Program-made: the position numbers and the translations under genes
Part shown: piece after piece, positions 12,851 through 23,287 of the stretch
Layout: each line of letters opens with the position of its first letter
How positions within the stretch are numbered: the first letter of the stretch is position 1
The notes under the pieces: generated by a model
The model's database searches: none
Told to the model about the DNA's origin: nothing
The model's input: the letters and a program-made list of their open reading frames with translations, nothing else
Source of the DNA: Anadara kagoshimensis
Lineage: Eukaryota > Mollusca > Bivalvia > Arcoida > Arcidae
Assembly: GCA_021292105.1 (NCBI GenBank)
Contig: CM037867.1
Span: forward strand, 10,544,728-10,608,727
DNA length: 64,000 nt
Direction: 5' to 3'

Positions 12851-15528
12851 CGTATGTATACGTAGTTGCGATGTTTCTGTAGTCGTGTTTATTTTATCTT
12901 ATATTTTATAGAGAACGATTATAATAATTTCTCCTGGACCCAGTATACCTCTGGCCGGAACCAGTATTATTTACACCAGTTCCTGTCTAACCAACCAGAT
13001 CTCAACTTAAGAAGTACCCAGGTCCAAGATGAGCTAGAGGTAAGATTGTAATTATTTCGATTGTCAAAAAATAAACTTTACTTTCGAATGATTTTGATTT
13101 ACTACATTTCTTAAGCTTGATTGGTCATTTTTAATCACGTGTTAAAATGTTACAAAATGTCTGCACATCCGGTCAACATTGTCATGTAACATTACATGAC
13201 CGTTTAAGTTTCAGAACAAAATGTCGTTTATATTAGAAAAATGTAGTGGAAAACGGAGTTCCCTAACAACCCAAACCACCGACCTTCAACAAGCGAACTG
13301 AGAAACTTTTTTCCATTTGGAATTGCCTGTGTATTTATCGAACATAGATGACGTGAAAGTGCTTTGGTATTTAAGCGTGACAGCTGTTTTTTAATCAAAG
13401 GTAGTCAGCAAGTGCGTATAATATTATCTACACACTTAGGTTTAAGGTATGTACATTTTTTCTATGTTTGGTCACATTGGTTTTATTGACTGAATAAAAA
13501 GTCCTGCGTAGCATCCAAAATCACTTGATCAGTATTTTAGTGATCAGTATTGAAGAACTCGTGACCAAAACAATGCATCGAACGAAATGGTCAAGCATCC
13601 GATTAAAGGTCATGACATCTTCAAACCTGTCTATAAAGGCGACTAAAGAAAATCAGTAAAGATGACCTTTACATTTAGGCTCAAATAACACGGATAAAGA
13701 GCGGTTGGGATAGAATTTTACTGGTCTATAGAAGCATGTTGACTTTATATAGAGGTGGTCTTTAAAACAGGTTTGAATGTGAATCATTTTTTTATATTTT
13801 AAACATTTTTATATAATTTACAGAATATTCTGCTGTTTTGGTTGGAACTAGGAGCTGACGGATTTTTCGTTCGTAACAGTGCTTATTTATTTGAGGATTA
13901 TGACTTGAGGGACGAGGTTAAATCTACAACCACCCAGTCTACAAATGCGGTACGAGTCTTACGTATTGTATTTTATCATTTGATTTCTTTATCTAACATA
14001 AAACCAATAAAACCAATAAAATAAAAACACATGTAACTTGACTGTAGCCAAGGCAACCAAGAACACGAAAAAAAAAAAAAAAAAGAACAAAGAAGACAAT
14101 CAAATATAATTATAAAGCTATAGCATACATGTCTATTAGATTAGAAATGAGTGGGATAACAGAGTGTCAAGTCCCTGTCAATATGCTTTCGCAAATAGTG
14201 AAGCGGTCAGTTCTCAGATGGTGAGAAACTAGAGTGCTGCGAGAAAACCAATGTCCACCGACAAGCAAACTTATAACTTTCGAAATTGGACTTGGATTTT
14301 GGATCTGATACGAACCAGGGGGGTCCGATGGGCGCTTTGGTCCGTGCATAGGTCAACGCTTTAGACCACTTTGTTACCGAAGCCCTGAGGAAGAAAGAGC
14401 TGTACTAAAGATGTTTATCGTTTGTGCACTCAGTCCTTTTATGTTACTTTACGATTGTACTTTTGCCAGAGCACTACCAGTACTGAAAATAAGGGCCTTG
14501 CATACCAGGTGGATTGGAACAACTTGTAAGTGACCCAGTGTCTCGAAAATGTTTTAACGTTCAAGTTAAACTTTTTAGACACAATTCATTCATTCATTCA
14601 TTCATTCATTCATTGAATCAGTCGATAACGTTCATCCGGATTTGTCAATATAAGGATTTGTTTTAAGTGTAATGTTCTTGTTAACATAAAATAAAAGACG
14701 AATCTTATGTTCGCAAACAACAGAAAAAGTATTAGTAATAATTACATGATATATTTATTTTCAAAGATTTACTTTGCTTTTAATAATATAATTAAAAAAA
14801 TGTATCGGTATGATAATATTCATAAGTTGTTTATTTCTATCACTTTTTTTCAGAATGATTACGACTACTACAATCACACACTTACATATGGATTACCGGA
14901 AGTTCACGACATGCTTTCAAGATGGACGTCATTACTGGTAGATTTTGGGAAACAGAATAAAACTGAAAAGTAAGTTTTTTGTTTATATTTGAAACTATTT
15001 AATGACTCTATATTGCACCACGGTCTCAAACTCTTATGTAATTAATAGGTATATGACTTTATTTTGGTGATTTATAAGTACATCGTAAATAGCAAAAATA
15101 GAGTGCTCTTCGAAAATGCTATTATCAGTGTATCAATCTTTTTCCGCTTGTCCTACTAATGACGTTATTCTTTGTGACGTAACACCATTCTCCGAAGTAT
15201 GAAGGGTTTTTATTTATTTACAAGGTTTATGATGGCGGACATTAAAGGGGACATAACTCAGACAATGAACTATTACGGCATGTTTGGTAGAGACGGGGTA
15301 CACATCACAGCTAACCTTCATTTTGCGGACAAGGCGTCTTGTGATGGGGATTGTATCAACACCTTTGTCAGCTCGTGGATGGACAACTTACCAGACAAAA
15401 GATGGGCTAGCTGGATGGTAAGTGATATGAAGTTATGGTGGTTCAAGCTCTAATCAAGATCGTTTCACTTTATATGCAGATGATTTGTTTTTATAGTAAA
15501 GACACAAAGACGAAGAAAAGCGCATTTT

Positions 15529-15574
<46 letters not shown>

Positions 15575-18500
15575 GTCGTGAAGCAGCACCATAAAAAGTT
15601 ACTGTCAGAATTGAGCACATTGATATATAGATTTTTATCTAAATGAGAGCTGTATTGTTATACACGAGGAGTGTACATACGGAACTTAAAACAGTATCAA
15701 AACACACTGTCATCCTATTCTTTTAGATCACTCGATCACCGAATTCCTCCATTTTGCAAGACCGGATGTAAGAAAGTATTTTTAAATTCCATACAACTTG
15801 TTCATAAATGTGCTGTTTGTTGTGAAAGTTAAAATGTTTTTCAATTTCATTATACAGTTTCAAATATTCTATAGAATTTTTAAATTAGTCAAATTATAAA
15901 TATTTCATTCAACAAATTTCTTTTCTTTCTAAATTTGTAGACTAGTGGTATGAACAAAATATTCAGAATTGTATATACCAATCTGTAATTGTTAAAAATC
16001 AACATACAGTCTAGACATGTCGAAAGTAAAACACCGAGTTACCGACAATAAGTCACAACTCGGCTGTTGTATGATCTAGATATAGATAAATGTAGCTAGA
16101 GTCTGAAAAGATATAACGACTAAGGAGAAGAGGAGCCGAGACGAGCTGTCGATTTGGCAGTTATTCGCTAGCTTAGTGTTAAACTTTCGAAGAGCCTTTT
16201 CTGTATCTCGTAGTAAACACAAATTAAGTTTGTGGTTTGAAGCTTTAGTTTTACATCTAGATTAAAATACTTGTTTTTAAGTCATGGGATTGATCGGTTT
16301 TGTTACATGTAAATAAAAAATAATTTGAAATATCTGTTCTTTTCAGTCCGGAAATGAAGATTCGTCTCGTTTTGGTTCGAGATTTGGCGAGAGTTATATG
16401 AAAGCCTTCAACATGCTGATGATGCTACTTCCGGGTACCCCCATTGTTTATTATGGAGATGAAATAAGCATGCGTGATTTGAACTCTATCACCTCTCCAG
16501 GAAAGTGGTCCCAGAAACAAGTCATGCGAGGACTGATGCTCTGGAATAACGACACGGATGGTGGATTTCAGTCAGGTGTAACATGTCCTCCATTAAATTG
16601 TTTAGCGCCTTGGACCGATGTACAGGACAGCAATGCAACAGCCGAGGTATTTGGAGTTAATTATTCACTCCACATTCACACTTTATTCCTCCTAGTAGGA
16701 AGTCAGTTCACTTGATGATGTCTCAGTATCCAAAATTATTCTGGTCATATTTGACATCCCGTAATTCTATGATCCTTTCATTTCACACATGGCGGGTGTA
16801 TCTAGATTGGCAGGAGGTAGTCACCCTTCCGGAGCACTTTGTCACACTTTACCGGAGGAAGTCAAGTCACACTCTACCGGAGCACTTGGTCACACCTTAC
16901 CGGAGGAAGTCAAGTCACCCTTCCGGAGCACTAGGTCACACTTTACCGGAGGAAGTCAAGTCACCCTTCCGGAGCACTTGGTCACGCTCTACCGGAGGAA
17001 GTCAAGTTTTTAGTTTTCAAAGTTTTTACTCTGCTTTGGTATTATAATTTGGACATGAACCGGTATGTTTGTGGTTAATCGTTTAAACCAGTGCTTTTTA
17101 TTTCTGATTTTTGGGGCGCCTCTGTCTTGCCTGCAGTAAACAGAGGTTTTGCAGACATTGATATTTCTTAAATACATATATCGCCTCTTAACTTGAAAGG
17201 CTAGAAAAAATTTATCTCCTTACGATGCAATACATTTTTGAAGTCGAAGAAAGTTACCGTCTTTCAACACCGACTATACTTTCTAGATCTAATCCCATGC
17301 CACTCTTTCCTCTTTCCAAAACTTAAAAAGTTGTTATCTGGTTATAGTCACAAGTCCCGACAAGCCCTTGTCTCAGCCATCAGTCAGTACATCAGAGGTC
17401 TACCTAAATCAGCGTACCGTCACGCATTTTCGAAAAGGATTCTGTATTACAAAGGGCAGAGATTACTCTGAAGGGATGCGATGCTCATTTCACTATTTGA
17501 GTCGTACTTTTGAGATATCGTATAATACTCATTACATATTGAACAGCCCTCTTCAATATTGAAGATTTTAAATGAAGTTGAACATCTACAACAAACGGAG
17601 TTAATAACTTCTTTGGTTGACATGAGCTACAGTTATAATCTATCAAAATTTTCGGAACCATCTTTTAATTTCACAAAAGCATGCTATGCCTATATAATTA
17701 AAATGACACCGTTTCTGTGAACTTTTACTAAAGGGAATATCACTGAATAAAAAGTAATCAGTCATTAACTAGTAAATAAATTATAAGTTTTTTGGTTTAA
17801 AACATTTCGCTGTGTGAGGTTGGTATTATTTTTTTTTAATCTACATGTAATTAAAAACATGAAACCCGTTTATATGTAATAAAGACAGTAGACATTTTTT
17901 GTAGGCCATTTGACAGCAACTTTGAACATATGCATATAAATACTTATTTCTATTTTCATGATTTAAGGTTCAACTAGTCACTTCTGGTTCTCTGCTGAAC
18001 ATGATGAAGAATTTGACAACCCTCAGACAGAAAGATTCTTTTGTCTATGGATACTATGCCCGGGCTCTACATAACAAGAACATCTTCTCTTTTGTTATGG
18101 AAATGGATGGCAAAAATGGGTAAATTTTGATTTGAAATGTAGATGGGAAAATATATGATTGGTTGAATAGGGTTTAATGTCCGGTCAAAAATGTTTCACT
18201 GATATCGAGACGTCACCAGCTATATGTGAAATGTCAGAAATTTTTACCTTTGCAGTACAGTGAAGGTTCTTTGACCTGTCACGCCTGCAGTGGCAAGGTT
18301 TATTGGTGTTTAAGGTCTCTTTCAAAGGAGTCGTGACTTCCGATTGCTTGGCAAAAGAACATCTACTACCTCTTTTCAAGTCTTGGTCAGAACCTGGGCG
18401 GGGTTTGACACCGATCTCCCACATACGAAGTTACCACAGTGGCATGACATTCATTTTCTCTCATTTGTTGCCAAGTTATTTTGATTTTTTTTCATCATTG

Positions 18501-19207
18501 GTAGTTTCGGGTAAAAAGGGACTTAACTCGCATAAGCTTATACAAAAAAGTCAATAAATGACAGAAGTATGTTCCTGTTACAACACTCATTAAGTACTGT
18601 ATAGAATTATAAATATCCGTATTGTTAAAATGTTGTGATTTTTAAATTAAAAAAACAATAGGGGAAAGTTTCGCAAAATTGTGTTTGTGAAAATCCTATT
18701 TGGTACCTGCAACTTTTTGAAAAAAAAATCATGAAATTTAATCTTCCAGTCATACAAATGTTTTCCCTTTTTGTTTTTAAGTTTGTACAGAAAACAAATT
18801 GAATTGAAGAAAAGTTTCATATGACCGCCATGATGGAGTAGAGTATTACTTTCTTTGTGTTGTCATGACGTCATCAAGGTTTGTGTGAGGATTGTAATGT
18901 ACTGTCAAATGGGGAGGGGGGGAGGGGCTTTAAAAAAACGAATGAGACTTGTATAAAACTTGAATAAAAAGTCTTAAGATTTTTTTTATATTTTAGATAC
19001 TTGGTTGCAATCAACTTTGGAGACACGGAAGTCACCAGTGACTACACCGGAAGTCATAGTAGCATACAGAATCCTTCGACGGTAGAATTGACCACCGGAT
19101 CGGATATGGGATATAGTATTGGGGACGAGGTTGCAACAAACTCGATCACTTTGAAGAAGCATCAGGGAATTGTTCTGTCCTGGCCCTTCGCCGCAAAAGA
19201 AATATAA
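9321..19207 (+). CDS. SLC3A1/2-like: SLC3 heavy chain (4F2hc/rBAT-like), gene 1
   Basis: Heavy subunit of a heteromeric amino-acid transporter: it would escort an SLC7 light chain to the plasma membrane. Coding exons: 9321-9430, 9771-10078, 11291-11470, 12246-12388, 12914-13039, 13824-13949, an optional exon from 14470, then 14854-14969, 15225-15417, 16347-16646, 17968-18119 and 18997-19207. All have GT-AG borders, and phases agree without the optional exon (654 aa), within the usual SLC3 range. Cytosolic residues 1-76 include [16 protein letters not shown]; the membrane segment is about 78-102; Cys105 in IYPRC matches the Cys that bonds the light chain. A GH13-like ectodomain follows ([11 protein letters not shown] from residue 206). 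Its nucleophile position is Arg306, and the Glu and NHD motifs are absent, so it is probably not an enzyme. It ends [15 protein letters not shown], resembling the 4F2hc C-terminus. The ATG lies 2 nt after an acceptor, so an untranslated exon lies upstream. The 12914 acceptor (GAG) is weak and chosen by phase and by comparison with gene 2. Confidence 0.93.
10425..10520 (+). mobile_element. SINE-tail-like fragment in intron 2 of SLC3 gene 1
   Basis: The stretch has the phrasing of a SINE 3' part: CGGGTTTCTCCGGGTATACG, then CACGATAAATG and GGCGTTAAACACGAACA. No tRNA-like head is visible. The rest of intron 2 (10079-11290) shows nothing beyond A-rich runs. Confidence 0.35.
11735..12215. repeat. 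CCAACCAACCAT-rich simple repeat in intron 3 of SLC3 gene 1
   Basis: Imperfect array of CAACCAAC, CATCCATC, CACCCAATCC and ACTAACCA words. It ends about 30 bp before the exon at 12246. Short ORFs through it are low-complexity artefacts. Confidence 0.85.
12658..12846. repeat. (CT)n microsatellite in intron 4 of SLC3 gene 1
   Basis: Nearly pure CT dinucleotides, interrupted three times by a CATTTACGTA word near 12707, 12790 and 12846, so the array was itself duplicated in blocks. It is a long pyrimidine tract about 70 bp upstream of the exon that starts at 12914. Confidence 0.95.
13620..13780. mobile_element. TIR-A element, copy 2 (intron 5 of SLC3 gene 1)
   Basis: Starts TCAAACCTGTCTATAAAGGC and ends TTTAAAACAGGTTTGAATGT, an inverted pair. 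The interior matches the copy at 2098 (GGTTGGGATAGAATTTTACT). It ends about 40 bp before the acceptor at 13823. Confidence 0.65.
14175..14390 (-). mobile_element. SINE-2 relic, reversed, in intron of SLC3 gene 1
   Basis: On the minus strand it follows the order seen in SINE-2: a tRNA-like head near 14390-14300, then the GGACA...TCGGTGG...GAAA region. It is diverged and lacks a clear tail. Assignment rests on word order shared with 22085, 23290, 37045 and 37885. Confidence 0.4.
14470..14525 (+). CDS. Optional small exon of SLC3 gene 1
   Basis: Follows a good acceptor (TTTTGCCAG). The phase-0 frame is open and reads [18 protein letters not shown]. Using the consensus donor after 14525 (GTAAGTG) gives 56 bp and shifts the next exon (14854) out of frame. 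A weaker donor after 14508 (CAG followed by GTGGAT) gives 39 bp in frame. Gene 2 has no counterpart: its flanking exons join directly. It may be an alternative or poison exon, or the strong donor may reflect a 1-nt indel. Confidence 0.5.
14588..14614. repeat. (ATTC)n microsatellite
   Basis: Seven ATTC units within an intron of SLC3 gene 1, just after the optional exon. Confidence 0.85.
15531..15573. repeat. (CAT)n microsatellite
   Basis: About fourteen CAT units in the intron after the exon 15225-15417 of SLC3 gene 1. A much larger ATC array occurs in intron 1 of gene 2. Confidence 0.9.
16005..16205. mobile_element. TIR-B element, copy 2 (intron of SLC3 gene 1)
   Basis: Left end ACATGTCGAAAGTAAAACAC; right end GTGTTAAACTTTCGAAGAGC. 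The interior has AACTCGGCTGTTG, GAGCCGAGACGAGCTGTCGA and TTATTCGCTAGC, matching the family. It lies about 140 bp upstream of the exon at 16347. Confidence 0.7.
16705..17065. repeat. Repeat E with internal 46-bp tandem expansion
   Basis: Starts like other repeat-E copies (TATCCAAAATTATTCTGG, then GGCGGGTGTATCTAG). At 16818-17008 it has about four copies of a unit with CACCCTTCCGGAGCACTTGG and TTACCGGAGGAAGTCAAG. Ends near TTTTTACTCTGCTTTGG. It lies in the SLC3 gene 1 intron 16647-17967; the ORFs across it come from the repeat. Confidence 0.8.
18160..18450 (-). mobile_element. SINE-1 copy, reversed, in last intron of SLC3 gene 1
   Basis: The tail appears first on the plus strand (GGTTTAATGTCCGGTC, TTTCACTGATATCGAGACG), then the body (CTTGGCAAAAGAACATC, inverse of the SINE-1 TCTTTCGCCAAGCACTCGG word) and the head remnant (GGGGTTTGACACC at the B-box position). 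It matches the intact copy at 54668-55005. Confidence 0.65.
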
Positions 19208-19269
19208 ACGTTCCAGCAAAAGATAATAATCCAATAGATTACACGTTTTACATATTATCTTGATAAATC

Positions 19270-19275
19270 AATAAA
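19270..19275 (+). terminator. Poly(A) signal of SLC3 gene 1
   Basis: Canonical AATAAA 63 bp after the stop codon at 19205-19207. It is the first such hexamer downstream, so the 3' untranslated region is likely very short. Confidence 0.6.
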
Positions 19276-19316
19276 ATGATTTTGAAAAAGCAAAATAAGA
19301 ACATTTACGGTACAGA

Positions 19317-19528
19317 AGTACAGACCTTTCGAAAGATTAACACTTAGCTAATGAAAAGGAGTCTAAGTTGGACTGTGATAGGCAAACTTAAAGACAAGGG
19401 CTGTCGAAAAACTGTAGGAACCGAGTTAGGGTGTCGATTTGACACTATCTTATTATAAAACTGTCAAAACGCTATTAAGGTATAGCCAAAGAAGGGCCTT
19501 AGTGTTAAATTTTCAACAGGTCTGTACT
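19317..19528. mobile_element. TIR-B element, copy 3
   Basis: Left end GTACAGACCTTTCGAAAGAT TAACAC; right end GTGTTAAATTTTCAACAGGT. It begins about 40 bp after the gene 1 poly(A) signal. Confidence 0.75.
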
Positions 19529-19780
19529 ATATATCATAGGTCAATTCATGAATCCGAAGTTACAAAACTAAATTTGATATATATATGCTGAAAGTTGACT
19601 TTAATGTAAACATGAATTATAATAGTTTTCAGCAATAGTCTGTTGAATCTTTAGACAAATATTTTATATGGAATTACAGAGGTTCATTTAATGAAAATTT
19701 CGCCCAAATCGGATGTACAATTAATTTGTTAATGAGTGAAAATTCAGCAACGTATGTCCTTGCACTTGTAAAACAAGTTT

Positions 19781-20000
19781 AAAGACAGTGCAAGTCTGTC
19801 GTAAGTTAAACTCTGAGCTGACGAAGTTCGACTGCCGAGTGGCTGAGATATAATTAACTAATGACAAAAAAGCTGCCTAGAGATAGATAATAGCTACCAA
19901 AAAAAACCTGTTGATAAATAGCTAATGAAGAGTCGATCGAGGTGAGCTTCAGATCCAGCATTTATTCGCTATTTAGTGTTAAACTTTCGACAGGCATGTA
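19781..20000. mobile_element. TIR-B element, copy 4
   Basis: Left end GTGCAAGTCTGTCGTAAGTT; right end GTGTTAAACTTTCGACAGGC. The interior carries GACTGCCGAGTGGCTGAGA and GAGTCGATCGAGGTGAGC. The flanks 19529-19780 and 20001-20479 show nothing recognisable. Confidence 0.75.
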
Positions 20001-20479
20001 GGTGAGGCAAATGCTCAGTCAGGACAAGTTTTAATCCAAAACTTTTACTGAGGTTATGATACTGGAGCTAACTTTAAAACAAACTGGAATTTACTGATAT
20101 TTTTGTATACCGGATATTCTATGTTGTTTTATTGCTTTCAGAGAAGTTTAGGTTTAAAATTTTATAATCAGAATGTGCGTTCAAATAAATTGTTATTCAC
20201 CTAAAAATAAAAGGAAATTAAAGATTCGATTTCAAGGAATATATTTTGTTTGATTTGTTTTTTTTTTGTTAATTAATACTGCAGTTGAAATACCGAATGT
20301 TAAATGTAATATTGAATTTATTGAACGAGTTATGACTAAGTTCAGTTCTAATGTTTTCAACAGAATGTGTAACCAAATGAATTGTTGTCATCAACGTTTA
20401 AAACAACAGCTATATATCAAAATGTTATGCTTGCCTAATGGTTCTTGGTATCTCTAAGAATCCAGGCCCATCATTTTTG

Positions 20480-20735
20480 AGCTGGTCGTCTTGATATAAG
20501 TTTTGATATTTCTGTGTCCAGAATTGCCCTGGATATATTTGACGTCCCATAGTTCCGTGTTCCTTTCACTCAATTTTGATTACACACGTAGCGGGTGTAG
20601 CTAGCTAAAATAAGGTGCTTACCCTTCCGGAGCACCCGGCCTCCTTTCCTTGGTGGAAGTTCACATGTCAGTTCTATAGCTTTTACTTTGCTTCTGGATT
20701 GTGATTCGGGCATGGATAGGTATGTCAATTAATAA
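20480..20735. repeat. Repeat E, fullest copy
   Basis: Contains AGAATTGCCCTGGATATATT, AGCGGGTGTAGCTAGCTAAA, GTGCTTACCCTTCCGGAGCA CCCGGCC, TGGTGGAAGTTCAC and GATTGTGATTCGGGCATGGA in order. The same order recurs at 51170-51380, 63290-63440 and 63805-63945. It lies directly upstream of the Penelope-like element. Class unknown. Confidence 0.7.
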
Positions 20736-20744
20736 ATACATTAC

Positions 20745-21709
20745 ACCCTTCCATATCTTTTACAATGGAAAAGCATGATCGTGAACTTCCGTTTCTCGAT
20801 ATTAATATTATGAAAGAAGGAAGGAAGTTAATAACTGATGTGTTTTACAAACAAACTGATACACACCAGTATCTTAATTTCTTGTCGTGTCACCCTTCCC
20901 ATACAAAACGTAATATCCCATACTGTATGGCACGAAGGCTTTGCACCATCATTTCCGAACAACAACTTAGAAACACGCGACTGATAGAATTAAAATCTTT
21001 TCTTCTGAAACAAAAATATCCGGTAAAATTAATCGACGACAGTATCCAAAAAGTAAAAAATATTAGTGCATTTGAACTTAGAAAACAACACCATAAAATT
21101 ATTAACGAAGATCTAATACCTTGCGTCACAACACACGATCCCAACATCACTAATATTTTCAGTATTATTAAAACAAACCTGCCTATACTCCATCGGAGTA
21201 CTAAATTAAAGGAACTCATAAAACCAAGTGATATTATCCACAGTCGCAGACAACCAAAAAACTTAAAGAAACACCTAACAAAAGCAAAGTTTGAGTCTGT
21301 TACCGAAGAAAAGAAAGTGGAAAGATGTAAAGACCCGAGATGTGGCACATGTGGTTTCCTGACCACTGGGAAAGAACTCCATCTCAAAAATGGCATGGTT
21401 TTCACAGTCAAATCAAACATGAGCTGTGACACAAAAAATGTCCTGTATTGCATCACATGCGCAGGATGCGGGGAAAACTATATTGGACAGACGGGAAATT
21501 CACTACGTGAACGAACTCGTATTCATAAACAACAGATCCGACAGCCGGAAACCCGCCAAATCCCGCTAAGTGAACACTTGGACAATTGTGCAGGGGGTAA
21601 CTTTAAAATTATGCCATTTTACAAATTCATAGATGACAATCAAAACTTTAGAATAGAGAAAGAAATTTATTTTACCAGTATTTTCAAAGCAAAACTCAAC
21701 GAACGATGA
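20745..21709 (+). mobile_element. 5'-truncated Penelope-like element: linker and GIY-YIG endonuclease
   Basis: An uninterrupted 314-codon frame from the ATG at 20765. Residues 8-25 (LPFLDINI...) and 36-60 (YLNFLSCHPSHTKRNIPY, ARRLC) match the post-RT segment of Penelope-like proteins. A Cys pair region (RCKDPRCGTCG, 187-197) precedes a GIY-YIG-type nuclease: LYCITC (227-232), ENYIGQTGNSLRERTRIHK (237-255) and LSEHLDNCA (268-276). In the intact family an upstream reverse transcriptase copies RNA and this nuclease nicks the target. Here the RT is entirely missing, so the copy is 5'-truncated and cannot move on its own. The undamaged endonuclease frame suggests a fairly recent insertion. About 180 bp of 3' sequence follows (to about 21890). 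Confidence 0.9.
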
Positions 21710-21802
21710 GTTATCTCTCTTTAAAAAGAACTCTTCTCTGAAAACAATCGAATGACGTCATAAACAATATGATGACGTAACAATCACAGTTGTTATGGTA
21801 TG

Positions 21803-21835
21803 CTTGAAAAGTCCCAAGAAGGATGAAAACGTTAG
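21803..21835 (+). ncRNA. Possible degenerate hammerhead-ribozyme motif of the Penelope-like element
   Basis: The order CTTGAAAA, GTCCC, AAGAA, GGAT, GAAAACG resembles the hammerhead core (CUGANGA, stem II, GAAA) known from terminal repeats of Penelope-like elements. The first core box is imperfect and stems I and III were not confirmed, so it may be inactive. Confidence 0.3.
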
Positions 21836-21935
21836 CAAAAATGTTATCTTAGTTATTTTTTTGTTTTAAATATTTTCTACCATGTGTAAGACATTATTTC
21901 AATTTTTTGATATATATATATATATATACTAGTAT

Positions 21936-22055
21936 TTTAAATTCTAGTGAGGTCTTAAAAATTAAAAGACCTCACTAGAATTTAAAAAAATATATATGTA
22001 TCACTTCAATGAAGTGATACATATTTTTTTTTAAATTCTAGTGAGGTCTTTTAAT
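21936..22055. repeat. Nested hairpins: three copies of a 21-bp word in alternating orientation
   Basis: A 21-bp arm (TTTAAATTCTAGTGAGGTCT T) at 21936-21956 is inverted at 21966-21986 and repeated directly at about 22030-22052. Between the last two sits a second perfect hairpin, ATGTATCACTTC/GAAGTGATACAT, at 21997-22023. (TA)n tracts border the block (21909-21927, about 22066-22077). Confidence 0.85.
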
Positions 22056-22084
22056 TTTTTGGATTATATATATATATGTTAGTA

Positions 22085-22330
22085 TGACGCGGTGGTTATG
22101 ATCTAAACTTTTAAAGTGTGCGCTTATGGACCACACCACCTCTTGCCGCCCATGTTCAAATGGACAGATCCTAGTGTGAGAAAAATTTGTCTTTCGGCTT
22201 GTCGGAGCTCGGTGGTTTTTCCCAGACACTCCCATGTCCTTCACTATCCATAAACTGACCGCCTCGAAATAAGATAAAGAATCTTGACAGGATGTAAAAC
22301 TTGAGTAAAAACTCCGCTTCATTCATAATG
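22085..22330 (+). mobile_element. SINE-2 copy
   Basis: Head near 22085-22160 with CCGCCCATGTTCAAATGG (B-box-like), then GACAGATCCTAGTGTGAGAA, CGGTGGTTTTTCCCAGACAC, CCATAAACTGACCGCCTCGA and the tail AGAATCTTGACAGGATGTAA. Its B box and fixed word order define SINE-2 in this window. Confidence 0.65.
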
Positions 22331-22344
22331 CCAAAACTGTCCGT

Positions 22345-22870
22345 CTCCATAACATCTAGACTGGGGCATAAAACACCATTACTCAACTAATGCTGCCAAA
22401 TTTCTGTCTTTTTTTAAATGTCATTTTGATATTGTAGATAAGTCAATCTTAGTTTTGAGATAAGATAAATATACACATAAGTATGTCGATAGGTACATAA
22501 TATTTTTACATTGACGGTCTTGTGTATGAAAGTTTGTCAGACAGCTTGCCAAAGCTTTGGACATAGTCCTCCGCAATCCATAAACTAACCGCCTCGATAT
22601 AAGTGAAAGGATCTTGACTGGGACACAAAATTCCACTCCTATTTCCATGAACTGACAACTATACCATAAGTGAAATATTCTTGACCGAGGCGTACAACTC
22701 CTTTATTCCACTCCACTAATGTTGTCAAGTTTCTGTCTCTTTTTTAAATGTAAATTTGATGTAGATGTACATGTTTTAGAGAAGTCAATCTTTGTTTTGC
22801 GATAAGATAAGTGCAAACATAAGTATGTAGATAGGTACAGTATATATTTACATTGACGGTCTTGGTATGT
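22345..22870. repeat. Local duplication with partial SINE-2 tails
   Basis: 22385-22530 and 22710-22870 are diverged direct copies sharing CTAATG(C/T)TG(C/T)CAA, TTTCTGTCT, GATAAGATAA, CATAAGTATGT(C/A)GATAGG and TTTACATTGACGGTCTTG. The piece between (22540-22700) has a SINE-2 3' half (CTAACCGCCTCGATATAAGT, ATCTTGACTGGGACAC). No gene. Confidence 0.65.
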
Positions 22871-22917
22871 CAACTTTATCGAACAGTTAAGATTAGCCCT
22901 GTAAGATAAAGTCATTA

Positions 22918-23205
22918 TTAAAGGACAAACTATCGTGGTATCAACATCTTGAAATAATATATATTGGAGGACGAACGGACTTGATACAACCATCTTGGAA
23001 TAATTTATTTGAGGACGGACTATCTTGGTATCAACATATTGAAATACTAATAAGTTATTGTTGGAGGACGAACTATCTTGGTACCAACATATTGAAATAA
23101 GTAATTGGAGGACAAATCAACTTGGTACCAACATCTTGAAATAAGCTATTCAAAGTTATAGGAACTGACTTGGTATCAACATCTTTAAATTATTGGAGGA
23201 CTGAA
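22918..23205. repeat. Imperfect tandem repeat, unit about 60 bp
   Basis: Five or six diverged units built from TTGGAGGACGAACTATCTTG, GTA(C/T)CAACATCTTGAAATAA. Spacing varies from about 50 to 75 bp. Confidence 0.75.
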
Positions 23206-23244
23206 GTTGACATCAGTGGTGTTTTCTGTTAAGCGTTTATTACA

Positions 23245-23254
23245 GGTAAGTAGT
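23245..23254 (+). promoter_or_regulatory. Orphan consensus splice donor, possible 5' UTR exon of SLC3 gene 2
   Basis: CAG followed by GTAAGT at about 23246. SLC3 gene 2's first coding exon (26111) starts with an acceptor, so a non-coding exon must end at a donor upstream. This is the best-looking one I noticed between the Penelope-like element and 26111, but nothing else supports it. Confidence 0.2.
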
Positions 23255-23287
23255 TAACATCTGACTAGCATTTAAAATGGTTTAAAC

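Noticed and set aside
20890-21456. 188-codon ORF on the minus strand
   Set aside because: It is a shadow of the Penelope-like frame on the plus strand, which has clear motifs.
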